NCBI RefSeq assembly: GCF_016741855.1
Contig: NZ_JAERRH010000001.1
Span: 806,001 to 870,000, forward strand
Source: Streptomyces musisoli
GTDB taxonomy: Bacteria; Actinomycetota; Actinomycetes; Streptomycetales; Streptomycetaceae
DNA length: 64,000 nt
Direction: 5' to 3'
Position 1 is the first letter of the stretch. Each line of letters opens with the position of its first letter. The translations under genes and the position numbers were made by a program. The notes beneath the pieces were generated by a model. The model did no database searches. It was not told the DNA's origin and saw only the letters and a program-made list of their open reading frames with translations. Positions 1 through 11,052 of this stretch are shown piece after piece.

Positions 1-47
1 GCGGTGGGCCCGCGGAGGGCACCGGACGACGGCACGGAGGCACGACG

Positions 48-911
48 ATGGACGAGGCACGCGCGCGGGAGGTACTGGCCGCGGCGGCGGTGCTGCCGGA
101 TCCGGCCGGGGAGGCGCGGCTCCTGGCCCTCGGCGAGAACGCGGTGTTCGCCGCCGGCGACCTGGTGGTGAAGGTGGGCCGGGACGCCGAGCTGCTGGCG
201 CGGGCCGAGCGCGAACTGACCGTCGCCGGCTGGCTGGCCGAGATGGAGGTCCCGGCGGTGCGGGCGGCCGAGCCGAAGCCGCGGCTGGTCGAGGGGCACC
301 CGGTGACCGTGTGGCACCGGCTGCCCGATCCGGTACGGCCGGCCGAGCCGCGGGATCTGGCGCGGTTGCTGCGGATCGTGCACGCGCTCCCCTCGCCTCC
401 CTTCGCCCTGCCGCCCCGGGAGCTGCTGGGCGGTGTGGAGCGCTGGCTGCGGCTCGCGGGCGACGCGATCGACCCGGCGGACGCGGCCTATCTCCGTGAA
501 CGCCGCGACGGCTTCGCGGCGCAGGCGGCGGCGCTGCGGCCGCATCTGACGCCGGGCCCGATCCACGGCGACGCGCTGCCCCGCAATGTGCACATCGGGC
601 CGGACGGGCCGGTCCTGGTCGACCTGGAGACCTTCTCCGCGGACCTGCGCGAGCACGACCTGGTGGTCATGGCCCTCTCCCGCGACCGGTACGGGCTGCC
701 GGACGAGGCGTACGCCTCCTTCACCGAGGCGTACGGCTGGGACGTCCGGGCGTGGGAAGGCTGCGGAGTGCTGCGGGGCGCCCGGGAGACGGCCAGTTGC
801 GCGTGGGTGGCCCAGCACGCGCCGGGCAACCCGAAGGCGCTGGCGGAGTTCCGCCGACGGGTGGCGTCGCTGCGGGACGGCGACGAGGCGGTGCGTTGGT
901 ACCCCTTCTGA
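48..911 (+). CDS. APH-family phosphotransferase
   Basis: This 287-residue protein has the aminoglycoside/choline kinase fold. The Brenner-type catalytic loop is intact: H173-G174-D175 followed by N180 (HGDALPRN), then the metal-binding D192 in VLVDLETF. Lys42 in LVVKVG is the likely ATP-binding lysine. The start is supported by GGAGG about 8 bases upstream of ATG. It stands alone: the next gene is convergent and unrelated. Such genes in Streptomyces usually act on unknown small molecules, so the substrate cannot be named and a resistance role is not implied. Compare the second kinase-like gene at 16016-16951, which has lost these catalytic residues. Confidence 0.85.
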   Translation: MDEARAREVLAAAAVLPDPAGEARLLALGENAVFAAGDLVVKVGRDAELLARAERELTVAGWLAEMEVPAVRAAEPKPRLVEGHPVTVWHRLPDPVRPAEPRDLARLLRIVHALPSPPFALPPRELLGGVERWLRLAGDAIDPADAAYLRERRDGFAAQAAALRPHLTPGPIHGDALPRNVHIGPDGPVLVDLETFSADLREHDLVVMALSRDRYGLPDEAYASFTEAYGWDVRAWEGCGVLRGARETASCAWVAQHAPGNPKALAEFRRRVASLRDGDEAVRWYPF

Positions 912-1030
912 GGACCCCCGGCCCACACGGCCGCCGCCAGGCAACCGCGACCGGTAGCGAACCGGAGTTCACGCGGGCATGGCCGGGAACGGACCTCGGT
1001 TCACTCGGCCCCGGCCGGCAACGGCCCGTG

Positions 1031-1756
1031 TCACGCGGGCTGGTTCTCGGTCAGCCCCCGCAGTGGCCACACGCCGTTCACCACGGCCTCCGCGTCACCC
1101 TTGCGCCGCAGGAACGCCTGGAAGTCCGCCGCCCATTCGGCGTACCACTCGACCTGAAGGCGGTGCAGTTCCGCCGGGCCCAGGGACGCGATCTTCGGGT
1201 GGCGGTCGGCTATCGCGGACGCGAGCCGCGCCGCGGCGAGGGCGTCGGCGGTGGCGTCGTGCGCCGCGTCGAGGACTATGCCGTACTCGGCGCAGACCGC
1301 TTCCAGGTTCCGCTTCCCGCGGCGGTAGCGGTCCACCCGGCGGTCGATGGTGTACGGGTCGATGACCGGGGCCGGCTGCGCACCGCCCAGCCGGTCGGAG
1401 AGGGACGGCAGGCCGTACCGGCGCAGTTCCGCCGAGAGCAGGGTGAGGTCGAAGGCCGCGTTGTAGGCGACGACCGGGACGCCCGCCGTCCAGTAGGACA
1501 CCAGGACACCGGCGATGGCGTCGGCCACCTGGTCGGCCGGGCGGCCCTCGGCGGCCGCGCGTTCGTTGCTGATGCCGTGGACCGCGACCGCGTCGGCCGG
1601 GATCTCCACGCCCGGATCGGCCAGCCATTCCCGGCGCCCGCCGGGCTCACCGGCCTTGACCTCGATCACGGCACCCGTGACGATGCGCGCCGCACGCGGA
1701 TCGGTCCCCGTCGTCTCCAGGTCGAAGCCGATCAGCAGCTCCCGGTGCCAGCCCAT
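1031..1756 (-). CDS. DEDDh 3'-5' exonuclease (DnaQ/epsilon-like)
   Basis: The protein has 241 residues when started at the ATG at 1756, which is preceded by AAGGGGGG; a longer reading to 1885 lacks this ribosome site. Exo I is FDLETTGTDP near residues 11-20 with acidic D12 and E14. Exo II is VVAYNAAFD, and Exo III is AHDATADA, giving the His-Asp pair of the DEDDh class. Such stand-alone domains trim DNA or RNA 3' ends or degrade small nucleic acids. Streptomyces encodes several, and a proofreading role in the replicative polymerase is only one option. The gene is convergent with the phosphotransferase upstream. Confidence 0.87.
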   Translation of the reverse strand: MGWHRELLIGFDLETTGTDPRAARIVTGAVIEVKAGEPGGRREWLADPGVEIPADAVAVHGISNERAAAEGRPADQVADAIAGVLVSYWTAGVPVVAYNAAFDLTLLSAELRRYGLPSLSDRLGGAQPAPVIDPYTIDRRVDRYRRGKRNLEAVCAEYGIVLDAAHDATADALAAARLASAIADRHPKIASLGPAELHRLQVEWYAEWAADFQAFLRRKGDAEAVVNGVWPLRGLTENQPA

Positions 1757-1857
1757 GGCGGCCCCCCTTCTTGGTGGTGCTTTCCCCCAGTGGCCTCCAC
1801 CATCGCACGCGGCACTGACAATCCGACGACGGCATTCCGCTTCCCGGTGCCGACCGG

Positions 1858-3096
1858 TCAGGACACCGGGCGCGAATCCGCCCAAGTCAGCTCGAATTCC
1901 TCACGGTATATAGGGAAGAGCCCGGCTTCACCCACATCGTCCGACTTGACCAGCCGGCTGCCGTTGCGCAGCACCAGGACCGGCGACTCCATCCCCCGCG
2001 CCCCGCGCAGGTAGGACTGCACCACGGCGATGCCGTCGGCGCCGTCGCCGTCCACCAGATAGGCGGTGAAGCGGGGCGTCTCGTCGTAGACCTGGATCTC
2101 GAAGGCGCCCGGGTCGCGCAGCCGGGACCGCACCCGGCGCATGTGCAGGATGTTCATCTCGACCGAACGGCTCAGTTCGCCCCGCTTCATCCCGAGTTCG
2201 CGCTCGCGGCGCTTGACCGAGCTGGAGGCCGGGTTGAGGAAGAGCAGCCGGACTCGGCAGCCGGACTCGGCGAGCCGGACCAGGCGGCGCCCGGAGAAGT
2301 TCTGCACCAGCAGGTTGAGGCCGATTCCGATGGCGTCGAGCCGGCGGGCGCCGCCGAAGATGTCCTCGGCCGGGAACCGGCGCATCAGCCGCACCCGGTC
2401 GGCGTGGACGGCGACGACGTCGGCGTACCGGTCGCCGACCAGGTCCTCGACCGCGTCGACGGGCAGCCTGCGGGCCGAGGGCACGTCACCGCCCGCGCCG
2501 AGCATCTCCAGCAGCCGGGCGGAGGCCCGCTCGGCCTGACCGAGCACCGCCTCCGACAGGGCCCGGTTGCGGGAGACGACGTTGCGGGTCACCTCCAGCT
2601 CGTCCAGGGCGAGTTCGAGGTCCCGGCGCTCGTCGAAGTACGGTTCGAAGCAGGGCCAGTGCTGCACCACCAGCTCGCGCAGCTGCGGGAGAGTGAGGAA
2701 GCTGAGCACGTTGTCGTCGGCCGGGTCGAGCAAGTAGCCCTTGCGACGGCTGACTTCGCGGACGGCGACCGCGCGCTGCACCCACTCCTGCCCGGCCGGA
2801 CCGGCCGCGGCCACCACCCACTCGTCGCCGTGCACGGGTTCGTAGATGGGCCGCAGCACGGCGGCCACGACCGCGCGCAGCCGCTGTTCGACGAGATTCA
2901 GCCAGATGTAGGCCCGGCCGGCCCGCTGGGCGCGGGTGCGCACCTCACGCCAGGCGTCGGCGTCCCAGTCCAGCTCCGGTCCGATGGAACCCGCGTCCAT
3001 CGGCCGGGCCAGGGACACCGCGCCGGGCGGGACGTCTGTGGAGTTCCCCTCGTGACCCTCGTCACCAGGAGGCAGCTCCAGCCCTCCCGAGCCCAC
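1858..3096 (-). CDS. SAV2148-type HEPN-domain protein
   Basis: I recognise this as the conserved actinobacterial SAV2148 family (412 residues). The start is the GTG at 3096 with GGAAGG upstream; an earlier in-frame start at 3249 would add a low-complexity leader. The N-terminal half is helical and HEPN-like. A segment RNVVSRN near residues 169-175 resembles the HEPN motif R-N-x4-H with the final His replaced by Asn, so RNase activity is doubtful. The C-terminal part (GCRVRLLFLNP onwards) resembles the C-terminal domain of the regulator at 21399-22154, which looks phospholipase-D-like. Function is unknown. The exonuclease gene follows on the same strand about 100 bases further on. Confidence 0.8.
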   Translation of the reverse strand: MGSGGLELPPGDEGHEGNSTDVPPGAVSLARPMDAGSIGPELDWDADAWREVRTRAQRAGRAYIWLNLVEQRLRAVVAAVLRPIYEPVHGDEWVVAAAGPAGQEWVQRAVAVREVSRRKGYLLDPADDNVLSFLTLPQLRELVVQHWPCFEPYFDERRDLELALDELEVTRNVVSRNRALSEAVLGQAERASARLLEMLGAGGDVPSARRLPVDAVEDLVGDRYADVVAVHADRVRLMRRFPAEDIFGGARRLDAIGIGLNLLVQNFSGRRLVRLAESGCRVRLLFLNPASSSVKRRERELGMKRGELSRSVEMNILHMRRVRSRLRDPGAFEIQVYDETPRFTAYLVDGDGADGIAVVQSYLRGARGMESPVLVLRNGSRLVKSDDVGEAGLFPIYREEFELTWADSRPVS

Positions 3097-3211
3097 CCGT
3101 GCACCGCCTTCCGCCCCCCGGGCCTTTCCCGTCTCAACGATCAAGGAAGGGTACTCCGCAAGCGGTCGGCGGTGCAGCCGGATGGACAGGTCGGTTTCCC
3201 GACTGCTTTTC

Positions 3212-4555
3212 TCAACTACGCCATTCCCAGTGCCCGTTCTGCCATGCAAGATCCTTGGGAGTGAGCGGATTCATAGCGGTGACGTCACGGGGGGCGATGG
3301 AGAAGCCCTGCCAGTGCACGGGCATGGGCTGCTGGTCCTCGTCCCGGGCGATGTGGTGGAAGCCCACGTTCACCCAGACCACGGGATGGGTGAGGGCCTG
3401 TCCGCCGGCCCACTTGTCCACGGAGTTGGGGTGGCCGCTGGTGCAGGTGGGGTTGTGGCTGGCGAACAGCTCGCACTTGTTGTACTCGGTCACGTACAGG
3501 TCGTGCTTGGTGAAGCTGCGGCCCGGGTACTTGGTGGTGGGCCCGGGGACCAGCTCGTACGAACGGGCGTGCCCGTCCTTGTTCTTGCCGGCCGCGCTGA
3601 CCATCCGCCACCAGCGGTAGGTGCGGTAGTCGCCCGCGAACTCCTTGGTGACCTTGGTGCGGGTGGTCTTGGCGGTCGGGCCCTCCTGCCGTCCGGTGGG
3701 GGCACTGACCTTCGAGTCGTACTGCTCGACCTTCGTCCTGGACGAGCCGTCGAGGCCGAAGTCGAGCCGCCAGAAGACGTTGTGGCTGTGGCTGGTGGAG
3801 TAGTCCCTGGCGCCCTTGCCGATGGGCCAGCCGCGGCCGTCCTGGGCGTTGTAGTCGTCCCAGGAGAGGCTGCCGGTCGCGCCGACGTTCATGTGGACGG
3901 TGCCGTCGTCCTGGAAGCGCCACTCGGTGATGTACTCGTACCAGCCGACCTGGTTGACCGTGTAGACCAGCAGGTCCTTGCCCTGCTGCTGGTACACCTT
4001 GTCCGACTGGAAGTCGTGCATGCGGTAGGCGTGACCACGCGAACGGGTGGTCGTGCACAGGCCCTTGACGTTCGGGTGGCGCGGGTCCCCGTCCGGGACC
4101 TTGACGGTCTTGATGGTGCCGCCGGGGCACTCGCCGGGCTGGAGCTCCTGGAGTTCCTGGGCGAAGTCCTGGCCCGTCAGGTCGGACCACTCGTGCTTGC
4201 CGTCGTCGTACGGGACGTGGATCTGGCCGAGTCTGGCGCTGTTGAGGACCTTGATCGGCTTGGTCTCGCCCTTGGGCTGGTAGGAGACGTCCTCCAGGAC
4301 GAGGCCGGCCTTGCTGTCGTAGCGCCAGCACATCCGCCAGGTGGTGCCGGAGGACAGTTTCTGCTCGATCCGGTAGGCGGCGCTGCACCCGGGTGCCGCC
4401 GCGGCAGCGGTCTGCGGCCGGGCCGCGGCCGGGCCGGCGGCGGTCGTCGCGCCGGCGGCGAGCGCGGCCAGGGACAGGCCGACGGCCGCGCTCTTGCGGG
4501 CGGCACGGCTGACGGCCCGGGGCCGGGCGCCGCCGGGAAGGTTCTTTTCGGGCAT
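3212..4555 (-). CDS. Copper amine oxidase, catalytic domain (secreted)
   Basis: This 447-residue exported protein starts at ATG 4555 with AAGGAG upstream and has an Ala-rich signal segment over residues 1-50. Its body matches the catalytic beta-sandwich of copper/topaquinone amine oxidases. VGWYEYITEWRF near residue 205 aligns with the quinone-forming strand, with Tyr in the cofactor position. HSHNVFWRLDFGLDG near 255 carries the paired copper His ligands. VNVGFHHIARDED near 402 supplies the third His. The usual Asn before the topaquinone Tyr (N-Y-D/E-Y) is Trp here. The N-terminal domains normally on the same chain appear to be encoded by the upstream gene 4609-5421. Substrate is unknown, probably primary amines outside the cell. 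Confidence 0.75.
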   Translation of the reverse strand: MPEKNLPGGARPRAVSRAARKSAAVGLSLAALAAGATTAAGPAAARPQTAAAAAPGCSAAYRIEQKLSSGTTWRMCWRYDSKAGLVLEDVSYQPKGETKPIKVLNSARLGQIHVPYDDGKHEWSDLTGQDFAQELQELQPGECPGGTIKTVKVPDGDPRHPNVKGLCTTTRSRGHAYRMHDFQSDKVYQQQGKDLLVYTVNQVGWYEYITEWRFQDDGTVHMNVGATGSLSWDDYNAQDGRGWPIGKGARDYSTSHSHNVFWRLDFGLDGSSRTKVEQYDSKVSAPTGRQEGPTAKTTRTKVTKEFAGDYRTYRWWRMVSAAGKNKDGHARSYELVPGPTTKYPGRSFTKHDLYVTEYNKCELFASHNPTCTSGHPNSVDKWAGGQALTHPVVWVNVGFHHIARDEDQQPMPVHWQGFSIAPRDVTAMNPLTPKDLAWQNGHWEWRS

Positions 4556-4608
4556 GAAGAGATGACTCCTTGCCGGAGGTACGGGTGTGAAGGGCGGGCG
4601 GCGGGCGG

Positions 4609-5421
4609 TCAGCCGCGGTCGAGGGCGGCGGTCTTGCGGGCGCTCAGGTCGATCACCAGGTCCCTGGTGTCGATCCACGGCCCGTTCCTGACCTTGGAGA
4701 ACAGCCGCACGCACCGGTGGACGCCGCAGTCGTCGAGCACCGCGGGCTGGGCGCCCGGCGCGGCCTGGTAGATCCCGCCGGTCAGCTCCAGCTGGTCCGG
4801 CGAGGTGAGTTCCTTGCCGGTGGCGTCCTTGTAGTCCGCCTTCAGGCCCGCGCCGAGCGGGGCGGCGATCAGGATCCGGGCCGCCTCGGCGTTCTCCGCG
4901 CGGCTCGGCGGCGGCTGGACGCCGCGCTGGGTGCCCGTCCGCTCGACCTTGCCCGTCCTCAGGTTCACGGTCCTGGTGACGAGTGTGTCGTTCTTGTAGT
5001 CGTAGAAGGTCACGTCGGCCCGGCGCGGCGCGTCCGGGTCGTCCGCCTCGGCGGCCTCGGGCTCGGCGAGGTCGACGCTCAGCCGCTGTGGTCCGCGGTC
5101 CCCGTCGACGTCCCGGCCCGTGACCGACAACTGCCCGGACGCGGCTATCTTCTCGACGCGCTGTGTCTCGTCGCCGGTGAGCGGGTCGCGGCCGGTGCCC
5201 TGTTTCTCCTCGGCGGGTGCCTCCTCCACGACGCCGGGCGGTGCGGCGTCCTGCCCCTGTCCGGCCTGCCCCGCGGCCCGTGTGCCGCCGCCGGCTCCTC
5301 CGGATTCGTCCGCGCCCGCCGTGCCCGGCAGTGTGACCGCGACCATGGCGGCCGTCGCCGCCGCCGCCAGGGCCGCACCGGTCAGTACTTTGCCCAGATG
5401 GCGGTGGACTGTCTCACGCAC
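4609..5421 (-). CDS. Secreted protein resembling amine-oxidase N-terminal domains
   Basis: The protein has 270 residues, starts at GTG 5421 with a G-rich site upstream, and has a signal sequence of about 37 residues ending TAGA followed by a Gly/Gln/Pro-rich linker. The remainder contains DPLTGDET near residue 79 and a beta segment LVTRTVNLRTGKVERT followed by GVQPPPSRAE. In copper amine oxidases, similar DPLT and GVQPP segments lie in the domains that precede the catalytic domain. It sits 53 bases upstream of the catalytic-domain gene in the same direction, so the two likely form one operon and perhaps one enzyme. A general secreted protein of unknown role is the alternative. Confidence 0.55.
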   Translation of the reverse strand: MRETVHRHLGKVLTGAALAAAATAAMVAVTLPGTAGADESGGAGGGTRAAGQAGQGQDAAPPGVVEEAPAEEKQGTGRDPLTGDETQRVEKIAASGQLSVTGRDVDGDRGPQRLSVDLAEPEAAEADDPDAPRRADVTFYDYKNDTLVTRTVNLRTGKVERTGTQRGVQPPPSRAENAEAARILIAAPLGAGLKADYKDATGKELTSPDQLELTGGIYQAAPGAQPAVLDDCGVHRCVRLFSKVRNGPWIDTRDLVIDLSARKTAALDRG

Positions 5422-5618
5422 ATCTTCCCCCTACTCCCCCTGGTCCCCGGGAGTACGTCCTGCCCCGCTGGTTCGGCGCAAGGCGGGTACCAGAACCGCC
5501 GTGCGCACTGGTCGGTGGGTAAGAGGCACGTAAGGCACGGGAGGTTGCGTCACTTTCGGACAAGACTCGGGGGCGAACGCGGCCCCGGGCGCGCGGCACA
5601 CCTGGGAGAGTCGTATCC

Positions 5619-7727
<2,109 letters not shown>

Positions 7728-7736
7728 CGTGGTGGC

Positions 7737-7760
7737 GGACGGCCCCTGCCGGGGCCGTCC
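7737..7760 (+). terminator. Hairpin after glgX
   Basis: A perfect 10-bp stem (GGACGGCCCC / GGGGCCGTCC) with a 4-base loop begins 9 bases after the glgX stop. No T-run follows, as is common for Streptomyces terminators. From here to 8076 I see no other gene or conserved element. Confidence 0.7.
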
Positions 7761-8076
7761 GTCCCGTACGCCCGGGTGGCGGGCGGTTGCGCGGCGGCCC
7801 TGGAACGTCACCGCGCGCGCCCTCGGCGCGAGGGCGGAGGCGACGAGGGGCCGCCGGGCTCGCCGTCGCGAGGCGGAGGTGAGACCGGCCGGCCGCCGTG
7901 CCCGGCGCCGCGAGGGCTTCGTGACGTAGGCCGGACGGGCGACCACCGTGACGGACCGGCGAACGCGGCACTCGGCCGGCATCCCGTGGTCCGCATCGCC
8001 CGGACGTGGCCGCGCGTGCGCGATCCGGGCAGGCGGGGATGACACGAAAGACGGCGAGCGGGGTACGTAGGTTCCC

Positions 8077-10446
8077 ATGACTTCTGCGCGATCCGGACCC
8101 GGGGTGCCCACGGCCACCTACCGGCTTCAGCTCCAGCCCGCGTTCCCGTTCGCCGCCGCCGAAGCGGCCGTACCCTACCTGGCGTCGCTCGGCGTCTCGC
8201 ACCTGCACCTGTCCCCGGTCCTGGAGGCCGTACCGGGCTCCGCGCACGGCTACGACGTGGTGGACCACTCGCGCGTGCGCGGGGAACTCGGTGGTGAGGA
8301 AGGACTGCGCGCGCTCGCGCACACCGCGCGGGAGCACGGTCTCGGCCTGGTGGTGGACATCGTGCCGAATCACATGGCGCTGGCGCCCCGCCACAACCCC
8401 GCCCTGTGGGAGGTGCTGCGCGAGGGCCCCGGGTCGCCGTACGCAAGCTGGTTCGACATCGACTGGGAGGCGCAGGGCGGCCGGATCCTGCTGCCGGTCC
8501 TCGGCGGCCCCGTCGGCTCTGAGTCGGCCCACCTGGTGGTCGACGGTGACGTGCTGCGCTACCACGACCACGCCTTCCCCCTCCGCGCGGGCACCCGGCA
8601 CCTGCCGCTGCCGGAGCTGCTGGACGCCCAGTGGTACCGCCCGGTGTGGTGGCGGCTGGCCCGCACCGAACTGAACTACCGGCGGTTCTTCAGCATCTCG
8701 GAGCTGATCGGGGTGCGGGTGGAGGACCCCCGGGTGTTCGACGCCACCCACGGCACGATCCTGCGGCTGCTGGACGACGGCGTGATCGACGGCCTGCGGA
8801 TCGACCATCCCGACGGGCTCGCCGACCCCGACGCCTATCTCGCCCGGCTGCACGAGGCGACCGGCGGGCGCTGGACGGTGGTGGAGAAGATCCTGGCCGA
8901 CGGCGAGCGGCTGCCGGCCGCCTGGCCCGTCGCGGGCACCACGGGTTACGACGCCCTGCGGCACGTCGACGGCCTGTTCACGGACCGCACGGGGGCGTAC
9001 GAACTGCTGGGGCGGTACCGGGCGTTCGCGGCGCCGCAGACGGACCGGGGCGGCAACTGGGAGGCCACGGTCCGGCGGGCCGCGTACAAGGTGCTCACCC
9101 ACGAGCTGGCCACCGAGACCGACCGGCTCACCCGGGTGGCCGCCCGGCTGTGCGCCACCACGCCCGACCTCTCGCTGCGCGACCGGGCTCCCTGGGCGCT
9201 GCGTACGGCCGTGGAGGAGCTGCTGGTCCGGATGCGGGTCTACCGGCCGTACGCGTCCGGCGACGCCTCCGCCGTGATCACCGAGGAGGCCGCCGAGGAG
9301 GCCCGGCTGGCCTTCGTGGTGCCGCAGGAGGCCGAGGCCGTCGGCATCGTGCGCCGGCTGCTGGTCGAGCCTCCCGGTGACGCCACGGCGCCGGACCACG
9401 CCGACCGGGTGGAGTTCCGCACCCGGTTCGCGCAGACCGCGTCGGCGTTGCGCGCCAAGGCGGTGGAGGACACCGCGTTCTACCGCTATGTGCCGCTGCT
9501 GTCGGCGGCCGAGGTGGGCGGCGACCCGGGCAGCCCGGGCGTCCTCCCGGAGGACTTCCACGCGTACTGTGCGCGCGTGCAGCGCGACTGGCCGCTCACC
9601 GGCACGGTCGTCACCACGCACGACACCAAGCGCAGCGCCGACGTGCGGGCCGCGCTGGCGGTGCTCACCGAGTGCCCGGACCGCTGGACGAAGCTGCTCG
9701 CCGAGGTGTCCGCGGCCGAGGAGGGCGTCCCGGACGGGCAGCTGGCCTGGGCGGCCTGGCAGACGGTGTTCGGGCTGGGCCCGGCGGAGGAGGAGCGCGT
9801 CCGGGGAGCGCTGCTCAAGCATGTGCGCGAGGCGGGCATGTACACCAGCTGGACGGAGCAGGAGCCGCCGTACGAGGAGGCGGTGGCGGCCTTCGTCGCC
9901 GCCGGGCCGTGCGGGCCGCCGGGCGAGCGGGTGGCCGCGTTCCGCAAGGCCCTGGAGCCGCATGTGCGGGCCGGTGTCCTCGGTACCGCGCTGGTCCACC
10001 TGACGATGCCGGGGGTGCCGGACGTGTACCAGGGCACGGAGGGCGAGTACCGGGCGCTGGTGGACCCGGACAACCGGCGGCCGGTGGCGTTCCCGCCGGA
10101 GGCGCCCGGCGAGAAGGACGCGCTGACGACGGCGGCGCTGCGGCTGCGCGCCCGGCGCCCGGACGCCTTCGGCGCGGGCGCGTCGTACGACCCGCTGCAC
10201 GCCGAGGGTCCGGCGGCCGAGCACTGCCTGGCGTTCGCGCGCTCGGGACAGGCCGTCACGGCGGTGACCCGGCTGTCGCTGCGGCTGGCGGAAGCGGGCG
10301 GCTGGCGGGAGACGCGGCTGCCGCTGCCGCCGGGCCGCTGGGCGGACGTGCTCACACCGGACCGTCACTTCACCGGTCACGCCCGCGCGGAAGACCTCTT
10401 CGCCCTGCTGCCGGTGGCACTGCTGGAACGGGTCACGGAGGACTGA
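8077..10446 (+). CDS. treY: Malto-oligosyltrehalose synthase TreY
   Basis: This 789-residue GH13 protein isomerises the reducing-end alpha-1,4 bond of malto-oligosaccharides to the alpha,alpha-1,1 bond of maltooligosyltrehalose. Recognisable features are the N-terminal ATYRLQLQPAFPFAAA, SHLHLSPVLEAVPGSAHGYDVVDH, VVDIVPNHMA, DGLRIDHPDGLADP with the nucleophile Asp, WTVVEKILADGE with the acid/base Glu, and GTVVTTHDTKRSADVRAAL. All are typical of TreY and absent from ordinary amylases. The ATG at 8077 begins just before this N-terminal block. Its partner treZ lies 3.5 kb downstream rather than adjacent, with three unrelated genes between. G-rich repeats start immediately after the stop. Confidence 0.95.
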   Translation: MTSARSGPGVPTATYRLQLQPAFPFAAAEAAVPYLASLGVSHLHLSPVLEAVPGSAHGYDVVDHSRVRGELGGEEGLRALAHTAREHGLGLVVDIVPNHMALAPRHNPALWEVLREGPGSPYASWFDIDWEAQGGRILLPVLGGPVGSESAHLVVDGDVLRYHDHAFPLRAGTRHLPLPELLDAQWYRPVWWRLARTELNYRRFFSISELIGVRVEDPRVFDATHGTILRLLDDGVIDGLRIDHPDGLADPDAYLARLHEATGGRWTVVEKILADGERLPAAWPVAGTTGYDALRHVDGLFTDRTGAYELLGRYRAFAAPQTDRGGNWEATVRRAAYKVLTHELATETDRLTRVAARLCATTPDLSLRDRAPWALRTAVEELLVRMRVYRPYASGDASAVITEEAAEEARLAFVVPQEAEAVGIVRRLLVEPPGDATAPDHADRVEFRTRFAQTASALRAKAVEDTAFYRYVPLLSAAEVGGDPGSPGVLPEDFHAYCARVQRDWPLTGTVVTTHDTKRSADVRAALAVLTECPDRWTKLLAEVSAAEEGVPDGQLAWAAWQTVFGLGPAEEERVRGALLKHVREAGMYTSWTEQEPPYEEAVAAFVAAGPCGPPGERVAAFRKALEPHVRAGVLGTALVHLTMPGVPDVYQGTEGEYRALVDPDNRRPVAFPPEAPGEKDALTTAALRLRARRPDAFGAGASYDPLHAEGPAAEHCLAFARSGQAVTAVTRLSLRLAEAGGWRETRLPLPPGRWADVLTPDRHFTGHARAEDLFALLPVALLERVTED

Positions 10447-10830
10447 GGCGACGGGCCCCCGCCGAACAGGGGGCGACCGCGGCCGGGCGTGGAGACCTGG
10501 CGCTGGGGGGCTGGGCGGAGGGCGCGTCCGGGCGTGGGGCCCTTGCGCTCGGGGGCGGGGCGGCGGGGTGATCTTGCGGTCGGGGGGCCGGGGGCAGCGG
10601 GCGGGCGTGGGGCCCTTGCGCTCGGGGGCCGGGCGCGGGCGGCGGGGTGATCTTGCGGTTGGGGGCGGGCCGAGGGCAGTGAGCGGGGTGATCTTGCGGT
10701 CGGCGGCGGCGCGGCGGGGACGGGCGGGCGGGCGGGCGAGGGGACGGACCGCGTGTGCTCTGCGCGGAGGGCGAGGGCCGGCGTGTCGGTCTCGTCCTCG
10801 GGGGCCGGGCCGAGGGCGGGTGGGCGGGTG
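10447..10830. repeat. G-rich degenerate repeat region
   Basis: The gap after treY is strongly G-biased on the + strand and built from two interleaved degenerate units. One is GGGGTGATCTTGCGGT, present near 10566, 10643 and 10685. The other is GTGGGGCCCTTGCGCTCGGG, present near 10533 and 10605. Partial copies lie between. Reading frames open across it on both strands but they encode only low-complexity Arg/Pro/Gly/Ala, so I do not call a gene. The rest of the gap to 11052 shows no other element. Confidence 0.7.
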
Positions 10831-11052
10831 AGGGGGCCACGGGGTCGCGCGCCGCTCGGAGGACGGTTCCGGTGAGGTGATCGTGGCCCTCGCGGGACGC
10901 GACCGCACCAGCAGTGCGCCCGTGGCACGCAGTGGCCCGCGCAGCAGCGGGCCACTGCGTCCGGGCGCCCCGGGAGGCCCCCCGCCGACTGCTTGACAGT
11001 TCACCCGTCCCGTGCGGGACTGGGAGGGCGAAGCCGGGCGGACAAGTCGGGG

